Shown in pieces: positions 57,016 to 64,000 of a DNA stretch of 64,000 nucleotides. The number at the start of each line of letters is the position of its first letter. Positions within the stretch are counted from its first letter, which is position 1. Both the position numbers and the translations under genes were made by a program. The notes under the pieces were generated by a model. It worked only from the letters and a program-made list of their open reading frames with translations, did not search any database and had not been told where the DNA came from. Source of the stretch: Bombardia bombarda (taxonomy: Eukaryota; Ascomycota; Sordariomycetes; Sordariales; Lasiosphaeriaceae); the NCBI GenBank assembly GCA_030512295.1, contig JAULSR010000001.1, positions 558,001-622,000 on the forward strand. The letters run 5' to 3'.

Positions 57016-58612
57016 ATGGATCCAAGACAACCACCACCACAGCTTCCCTTTTCGCGGAACGCTGCCTCGCCCTTCGGTCGCCCATCCTTCCCACCTCCGC
57101 CGCCGCCGACGACGACGTCAGCGCAGCCCTCGTACACGCCTGCATCCCATCCTGGGCCCCATCCTGCCTCTTCTCATCCGTCCTCGGCCAGCCCTGCATT
57201 CTCCGACCCGCATTCGCGCAAGCCTTCCGACCCACCGCCCTACTACTCATCCGCCCGACAATATCCACCCGAGCCCGGCCCGATGCCGCCATCTACGCAT
57301 TCACACTCGCGACACCCGAGTTCGTCCTCGATAACATCTGGCCCTCCCATGAGTCGCGGGATGCCACCGCCTACATCCCCGCCACAGCAGCAGGGTCAGG
57401 GCCCTAACGCGCATCAGATGGGTGGGCCCTACGGATTGCCACCACCGCGACCTCCTCAGATCTCGGTCGGGCCACCTACTGCATTCCCCCGAGGTCGCGA
57501 GCTGCCATCGCTTGACACCCTACCGCGCACAGGAGGCTCCGGAAGCAGCATGTCTATATCGTCTATGTTGGGTGGCCCTCCGCCCGCCAGAGACACAATC
57601 GCTCCACCTCAGTATGTTCCCGCGCCATCTTCAACCGCGCCAGGACCGCCACCGTATAGCCAGGCGATACACGCGTCTCCGAGAATGCACACGACAGCCG
57701 CGCCAACCGAATTCGGTCCCTTCAGGCGCCCACAAACACCAGAGCGCCATAGACTATATGAAAACAGGGACCAAAGGGCGAACGCGGCCGCGTCTCCCCA
57801 GGGCGCGTACTCGACAACGCCCGAAGTTCAGCGATATGGCACACCCCAAACTTATTCCCAACGAGGACCCCCACTGACCGCGGCCGAACAAGCGCGGGAA
57901 CAGGTTCGTGTCTCTGGAAATGCAGTGCCACCCCGTCCAAACAGTCAGCCAAAGTCATTCCCCGGTGTCGCGCCGCCGCGCCAAATGGAAATGAACAGGC
58001 CTCCACCAAACGAGATATATGGACATCGAGAGGAGCTGCGACCTTCAGAGGAATATAACCCAGAGCGCCCCATCAGAGTATTAAAGTACGAGGATCCAAG
58101 ATATGTGGCAGAAAGAGAGCGCCATGAGCGTGAGCTTATGGAACGGGATATGGAGTTTCGAGAACGCGAAAACCGGGAAAGAACAATGTCCGGAAGTGAT
58201 GCTGGACGACCGCATACCGTCCATCAAGCTGAATATACACGCCAGATTGAGCAGAGGGCACCGCAATATAATCGGCCTCCTGATCTGAGAGAACAAGGAC
58301 ATTGGCCGAGACCTGGCTTCGAGCAATCAAGGGCTCCTTACGATCCAGCTGCTCATCCCCCTCGACACCAGGACTACCCATCGACTACAGCGCCGCACTT
58401 CAATGGACAGCCAGCATATGCTCCAGCACCCGCCGACCGATATCCTCCCTCCTCCCACCCTTCTCACCAACACTCAATCCCTCCCCGGGCCCAGCTCCTG
58501 CAGGGGGGCCAACCTATGAGTCCCCAGACCGACAGAGGATGAGTTTTATGCAGCAAGACCGCCAACAGCAGCAGCAGGCCCAGCAGGCCCAGCAACAGCA
58601 CCAACAACAGAT

Positions 58613-58655
<43 letters not shown>

Positions 58656-61048
58656 CAACTCCAACAGCACCAGCTACAACAGCAGCAACAGCAACAGCTA
58701 CAACAGCAGCAGCACCAACAACACCAGCAGCATCAACAGCACCAACAACACCAACAGCAGCAGCAGCATCACCAGCAGCAACAGCAGCAGTTACAGCAGC
58801 TACATCAGCAACACCATCAACAGCAGCAACACCATCACCAGCAGCAGCAACAATTACAGCAGCAGCAACAGCATCACCCCCAGCTCCCTCAGCATCCCCA
58901 TCATCCCCAGCTCCCTCAGCATCCCCATCATCCCCAGCTTGCTCAGCACCCTCAACACCCTCAGCACCTACAACAACATCAACATCCGCAACAACAGCAG
59001 CATCCGCAACAGCAACCACACCCCCAGCAGCTCCCGCCTCGTACCAGGGAAGAGCACCATGTTCCTCCGCCGTCGCTTGCATATAGCGGGGTAGGACCAG
59101 GTATGTTTGATTCACAAAGAAACCGCAATATGGAGGACATGAGTGGCCCGCCTGGTCACCAACGAAATCTACTGGGGATTCAGGAGATCAATCGTAAAGG
59201 GCGTATTTCTCCTCTGCCGCAAGCTGTTCAGGGGGCCCAGCCTCAGATTGTCGGTCCGGCCGGTGAGTTGAGCATCAAGAGCGAATTTGGTCGTATGTTT
59301 TCTGGAATTGGAACTGGTGTCGGTGCAATATCGAGCCCGGGACCTTTGGGGGCCCAGCTTCCATTCGCTTCTGGCTTGCTCCGACGTGAGGATTCTGACG
59401 GAATCCCACAAGAACCCATTGCAGATTCTTCGGTAAAGGGTGGACGAGAATCTGGTCGCGGTAAGAGGAGAAAATTGAAGGAGGAGGATGTCAGGAACGA
59501 TGATGAAAGTACTGGTAGATTAACACCGGTGGGTGGTCGTGCCAAGAAAGCCAAGACCCATGGTCACCACCACCATCAGTATGTTGACATTTCATTTCCC
59601 CTGAAACTGGCTTGAGTCTAACTTGTTATTAGTCATCATCACCATCATCACCATCATAACCTGGACCAAGCATCATCACCTGCTCATTCTGGAAACACTC
59701 CAATCAAAGGCGGAAAAGGCGCAACGCCTCTATTATCGCCGACTTCGGCTCCTGCAAAGGACCTACCGGCCGCCCAACATCATGCCCCCCCCGCTCTACT
59801 CCTCAGGGGCCGAACAATCATGGCCATGCTGCAAACACTAAGTCTGCTGCCCCTCCACCCCCTCCAAGCCCGCCGCCTGTTGTCATACCCAAGCCAAGAC
59901 AGTTTGTCTCGTCCAAAGCTGTTTTGGATAGCGTGGCCAACCGGGAGCGAAAACATCTTGGTGATGTTGTTTATGAACCGTTTCTTAAACCAGCTCGATT
60001 GCAAGACCTACGCACTGGTCGTCCGCCTCGCCAGGGTTTTTCATCGAATCCCAAACCTTTACCCTGGGACCTGATTGCCGGCCAAGAGAACTCGACCCTG
60101 ACAATGAAGATTGGAAAGGAGCACCTGACTCCGGCGGCGCGAGAAGAGATTACAGCTAGAAGGGCTCTCTGGGGCACAGACGTGTATACCGACGACTCGG
60201 ACGTGATCGCAGCTTGTATTCATACTGGGTGGATCAGAGGTGAATGGCCAGAGGATGTGGACATTGCGCTGTTAGGACTCGACGAGAGTATTGGAGCTAT
60301 GGACATGGCTGAGACGAATGGTCGCCGGGATTTTACAAGGACACCAGACCACCCCAACTCAACCGTTCTAACCGAACCGCCAAGAACAGGACCTATAGTG
60401 GTTCCAGAGAACCTAGATCTTCACGTCACACTTTTGATCCTCCCTACGCTGGAGAGGTACGCATCGACTACACGTTTCGGAATCAAGAGCCGAGAATTTG
60501 GCGGCCCCATTGGCGATAGTGACGAATCAGCTCGCCAGCGAGCCGTGCATGATGGGATAAGCTTCATGATAATGAGTATTCGATGGGTCACGAATGGAGG
60601 GGTCTCTCAGAATCGCCTCAGAGGCAAGGCCAGGCGTGAGAGAATACGCAAGGCATTGGCGGAGGTTGAGCTTGGTCCCACTTGGTTAGGAGGCGGTACT
60701 CGGAACGGGAATGATGTTCATCATGAGAACACAACCGGAACCCCAAACGCGACAGAAAGACCGCCGGGTGAAGTCGCTAGCACTTGGTGGAAGCAGTCTA
60801 ATAGTAAGTCTCCCAGCGAGGGCGACAAGGAAAACCGACCAGCGGGGAGCGAGAAAGAGATGGGCGGTGGTGAGGCGGTAGGGAAGCATCCAGGCGAGAA
60901 GTCTGTGCCCGCCAAGGAAGATGATTTGAAGGATAATGGGGGTCGTGCTCCTCCACAACCGCCACACTCCCCTGATGTTTCTCGTGCCGAGGGACCATCG
61001 GATGACGGCATACCGACCAAGACAGCAGAGACAAGTGTGCGAGCTTGA
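57016..61048 (+). CDS. rxt3: Rxt3, subunit of the Rpd3L histone deacetylase complex, with long polyQ tract and two apparent frameshifts
   Basis: Starts MDPRQPPPQLPFSRN at 57016. An intron (59579-59632, donor GTATGT, branch CTAAC, acceptor TTAG) falls inside a His run. The N-terminal two thirds are disordered, rich in Pro, Ser and Gln, with a charged coiled-coil-like stretch (ERERHERELMERDMEFREREN) and about 150 residues of polyQ/His/Leu. The C-terminal Rxt3 domain contains LTMKIGKEHLTPAARE, RALWGTDVYTDDSDVIAACIHTGWIRGEWP, ENLDLHVTLLILPTLERYASTTRFGIKSREFG and a RERIRKALAE helix. Rxt3 belongs to Rpd3L, which deacetylates promoter histones. Frame changes between about 58440 and 58500 and at the C8 run 59785-59792 each need one extra base, and no GT donor lies in the first interval. 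With both corrected the length would be 1326 codons. Assembly errors are the best explanation. Confidence 0.88.
58566..59035 (+). repeat. CAG/CAA/CAC-rich coding repeat (polyQ)
   Basis: Irregular CAG, CAA and CAC codons encode about 150 residues dominated by Gln with His and Pro. It includes a perfect run of about 14 CAG/CAA codons near 58612-58660 and a repeated HPQLPQHPH unit near 58876-58940. Mixed codons indicate an old, interrupted repeat. Confidence 0.9.
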
Positions 61049-62110
61049 GACGTGGGATAGTGGGAGGAGGAAAGCGCAGTGTGTTGATTATGTCGAGATA
61101 TGTGGTGGGATTGGTTGCTAGAATGCGTTGCTCGGTTTCTATATTTGAATTTTCCTTGTTACACTGTGTGCGGATTCCCGGGGCAGACTTCTGGAGGTCA
61201 CGCTTTTGTGCTCGATACCTCTTTGCGGCTTTTTGATTTAGGCTCGTCTTCTCATGGTTTACTTCTTATTGGTTGCCCCCCAAAGCTTGGCTTGCATAGC
61301 AAAAAAGGAGTTTCGGATCGCTTCACAATGAACTTGCTTGCTTGCCAGTTCTATTCTCTTCTTCTTTTACATCGTCCTTTCAGCTTTCTACACTTACCAT
61401 ATGTAAAGGGGGTGGGGGTGTAGGATCAAAGGCAGTTAATATCCTGTAAGAGTATGTAATTGAAAAAGCTTATACTTATTATGTACAGTCTGGTTCCAAA
61501 AGTCTGGCCTCAAGAGCCATTTTCTTATGATTATCGATATTCGATGCTGTATGACAAGATGTACCGCTGTTAGTGAACTTTATTCTTAATATGGCCAAAT
61601 TGATCGCTCTACATGCCCTAGTAACAGAAAATTTCCCTGGGTACTTGGACGGATATCGTTCTCGGGCGTCGCGCCGACCCAGGAGCACGTGGCGGGTGAG
61701 TGCCAGACTTTAAGACCCCAACCTTAGATGCATACAGAACATCTTTAGAGATAGGTTCAGGCTTCATGGGCGCTGCCGTTTTGGAATATATGAAATGTTG
61801 GTTCATGGACCTCAAATTGTTTGTGTTTCAAGTTATGGGATGAATGCCCCTTGCTTATTTTACATTACGACAAGGCGAGCAAACACAAATAAATGCATGC
61901 GTGCAACAAAGGCCCCCTGATTTTATATCGTACAAATGTGTGCAGGTGGCAGAGCAGACCTACCCGTTTATTACTACGACAATGCTTCTTTCTCTACAGC
62001 GTGTCGGCAAACAGATTACCCTACGCCTACCAGCCCCATCCGTGGCAATCAGTCATCCCGCTCCGGGAAGAAGTTTATTGTGTTCTTTCTCCTTTCTTCG
62101 ACAGCGTCAT
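61049..62110. other. Convergent intergenic region
   Basis: Ends of rxt3 (plus) and SDHAF4 (minus) face each other. Short random frames only. Confidence 0.5.
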
Positions 62111-62560
62111 TTAGAAATCGGTCACGCGCCCATTGAAGCTCCAGTCCCCGGAGCTGCCCCAGCGCAAAGGCTCGTTCTTGGGCCCGCCGACCTCGCCCGT
62201 CTTGGGGTTCGTCTCGCCCTCGAACTCTGGCGGGGCGCCCTTGCGGATGCCGCCGCTGAACTGCTGCGTCGCCGTCTTTTCTTCCGCGCCTCCTTCTGTT
62301 GCCGTGGCAGTTTCTGCTGCGACTGCGGCTGCGGCTGCGGCTGTGGCTGTGGCTGTGGAAGAGGTGGAGGAGGAAGGGGTCGAGACGTGTCTCGACGTTG
62401 CGAGGGGCGACGACGGTGGCGTCTGAGTGTGCGAGTGCAGCGCGGCCTCGGCGGCGCGCTGGAGGCGCTCGAACTCGGCTTGCTGCTCGGCGGGGAGACG
62501 TGGAGGCGCGGGCTCGTCTTGGATGAAGCTGCTGCTATAGTTTCTGGAGAAGAGTGTGGA

Positions 62561-62599
<39 letters not shown>

Positions 62600-62680
62600 G
62601 GAAGCGGCGGTGCGGCTGGTGCGTGTTGAGACGAGGGGGCGGAGTGGGCGCGAGAGGGAGAGGAGGAGTCTTTGCGCCAT
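62111..62680 (-). CDS. SDH8: Succinate dehydrogenase assembly factor 4 (SDHAF4/Sdh8)
   Basis: 189 residues from ATG 62680. The N-terminus (MAQRLLLSLSRPLRPLVSTRTSR) is a basic, hydroxylated mitochondrial presequence. It is followed by polyalanine from a CTG-type repeat (62561-62596) and a Ser/Thr/Ala-rich linker. The conserved C-terminus (FEGETNPKTGEVGGPKNEPLRWG, then DWSFNGRVTDF) is the DUF1674/SDHAF4 signature. The protein binds the flavinylated SdhA subunit in the matrix, protects it from making reactive oxygen species and promotes SdhA-SdhB assembly of complex II. The linker is longer than in yeast Sdh8. No intron is seen. Confidence 0.93.
62561..62596 (-). repeat. CTG/CAG microsatellite encoding polyalanine in SDHAF4
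   Basis: About a dozen TGC/CTG units on the plus strand, read as GCA alanine codons on the minus strand. Confidence 0.9.
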
Positions 62681-63855
62681 GGTGATTTTGTCTTCCTTCG
62701 GGTGTGGGTGTGGGTGATACAGGTAATCTGAGTCAAATGCGATCGATGCGGTGAGGAAAAAAAAGCGGTGAGCGGTGTGTGGAGTGTGGCTGGTGAGAAA
62801 TTGAAATTAAGAAGCCAGTGTCTTTAGTCGCGTCGTGGCGATGGGCGCGTGGTAATAAAAACTGGAGATTTTCGAAGCCGAGCGATTTCCCGAGGTCCAT
62901 TTGCGCGCGTGGTCTCGTGGATCGTCATCGAGCGAGCGGCTCAAGCGGAAAGTGGAGCCTCAATAACTTTGGCAAGCTAAGCTTGTTACGGTCCCACTGA
63001 GTGCTCCAGGCACCCCCGCAGCCAACAAGGGTCAAGCTGAGACCCCGTTGCAGACAGGGGTTGGACTATCGCATGGCAGGGGTGGGGTTTCTCTCTTGTC
63101 AAGTCAATATCTTTTATTGTGATTTTATATCCCGTCCTTCAGTGACATGGCAGAGCAGCATCAGTCCCCGGAATCGGAATCGATGAGCCCCTTCCAACTA
63201 CTGACGATTTTGATTCACACATTGATTTGTGTTCTCGGTCTAACGCCAGTTTTTCAAACTGCATCAAATTCATTAATCATCTATATGAGCGGCAGTCGCT
63301 TACGGAGAGAAGTAGAGCGTGTTGAAGTTAACAGCAGAAACATGGCGTTTTAGTTACGTGCTTGAGCAAGAGACCTCTTGGATAAAACTCCAATATGTCT
63401 AAAACTGTTGAGAATGACTTCCTTCTCAAGTAATCATGATTGTCAATAACTGTTTAATTGACAACAGGAAAGTGCAGAATCGGAACCTCGGCTGACGGGC
63501 TCGCGCCAAAGCTCGGATTTAAGGGCCGTACAAGTTGTCGACCCGGAAATGCCATGGAATTGCGTCATGTGGATACCCAAACCCGCACCTCCCCGTGCCG
63601 AGACCGGCCCCGAAAATCGACAGTTGGAACCTTTGAAGTCTCAGTTTGCATCGGCGGACCTGCCCGATTGATCTTTGTAAACCCGTCCGTCGGCCGGCAG
63701 CAGTCACGCACGCACCTTCCCTTGTTAGGACCTGAGTAGGATAGCTACCTAAGGAAGGCGCGATTGTGTGAAAATAATTTCCCTCGCACAACTCACCTTA
63801 TTAAAATTTCTTTCCTGCCATCGATGGGAGTGGAAAATCACACAATCGACAAAGA
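62681..63855. promoter_or_regulatory. Divergent promoter region between SDHAF4 and an MFS gene
   Basis: No gene recognised. Contains CTACCTAAGG near 63745 and pyrimidine-rich stretches. Presumed promoters for both flanking genes. Confidence 0.45.
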
Positions 63856-64000
63856 ATGATTCCGACCTTTTGGCGCAATGTGTACCGTGAGTCGGGGCTG
63901 CTGTCGGTCTACTCGACGGGTCTCGACGCATGGCTCATCATCCTCAACCGCAGCTGCCGCATGTTTGCATACGGCGCCAGCGCCCTCATCCTGGCCCTCT
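63856..64000 (+). CDS. MFS transporter, N-terminal fragment (runs off the right edge)
   Basis: ATG 63856 opens MIPTFWRNVYRESGLLSVY and continues without stop to the end of the window (48 codons). The segment GLDAWLIILNRSCRMFAYGASALILAL matches the start of a conserved fungal MFS family whose first helix follows an SxDAxLIILxRxxRMFAYG-type sequence. Too little is present to judge substrate. A splice site within the fragment is not evident. Confidence 0.6.
   Translation, partial: MIPTFWRNVYRESGLLSVYSTGLDAWLIILNRSCRMFAYGASALILAL

Noticed and set aside
58546..59115. 189-codon Ala/Val-rich frame antisense to the polyQ tract
   Set aside because: Direct antisense consequence of CAG/CAA repeats.

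Overview
The window is nuclear DNA of a filamentous ascomycete, most likely a Sordariomycete. Genes carry short spliceosomal introns (about 54-86 nt, GTAAGT/GTATGT-type donors, often a CTAAC branch site). The gene families are typical of Pezizomycotina: a siderophore-type NRPS, a Zn2Cys6 factor, an S53 peptidase and Rxt3. Spacers contain repeated CCTACCTAGGTA-like strings common in such genomes. Many apparent long ORFs have no ATG, so gene starts were re-chosen at ATG and splice junctions were placed by reading.

Layout. 1-14.4 kb looks like an extracellular siderophore locus: a left-truncated ABC-B exporter (minus), a GNAT acyltransferase (minus) and a 2034-residue NRPS with the A-T-C-(degenerate A)-T-C order of NPS6/SidD (plus). 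Its two promoter regions hold seven exact copies of ATCTGATAA, the site reported for SreA/Sre1 iron-responsive GATA repressors. Two of these form a perfect palindrome. I saw no other exact copy in the window. 14.9-30.9 kb is ordinary chromosome: a sugar-porter MFS protein, a tRNA-Gly(GCC), a membrane-anchored double-psi beta-barrel protein, a C2H2 zinc-finger protein with about 6.3 kb of apparently gene-free DNA upstream, and the ERAD lectin Yos9. 33.5-38.6 kb holds a Zn2Cys6 regulator and an unknown multi-pass membrane protein.

39-50 kb has an accessory character. It holds a 49-residue Cys-containing ORF, two related genes sharing an N-terminal signature, a Lys-rich/Tyr-Gly-Ser-rich gene broken by a frameshift, a CxxC protein whose frame continues past a TAG, a PD...ExK protein (DUF7924-like) also interrupted by one TAG, and decayed retrotransposon gag with a 23-bp minisatellite. 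52-64 kb returns to conserved genes: an S53 peptidase, the Rpd3L subunit Rxt3 with a very long polyQ tract, the succinate dehydrogenase assembly factor SDHAF4/Sdh8, and the start of an MFS transporter running off the right edge.

The S53 gene has one single-base gap and rxt3 has two, in C-rich or homopolymer sequence where no intron is possible. Base-level assembly errors are therefore likely in this contig, and broken genes should be read with that in mind. The siderophore genes plausibly act together (synthesis, acyl modification, export) under iron control. The other genes are not obviously linked to each other.
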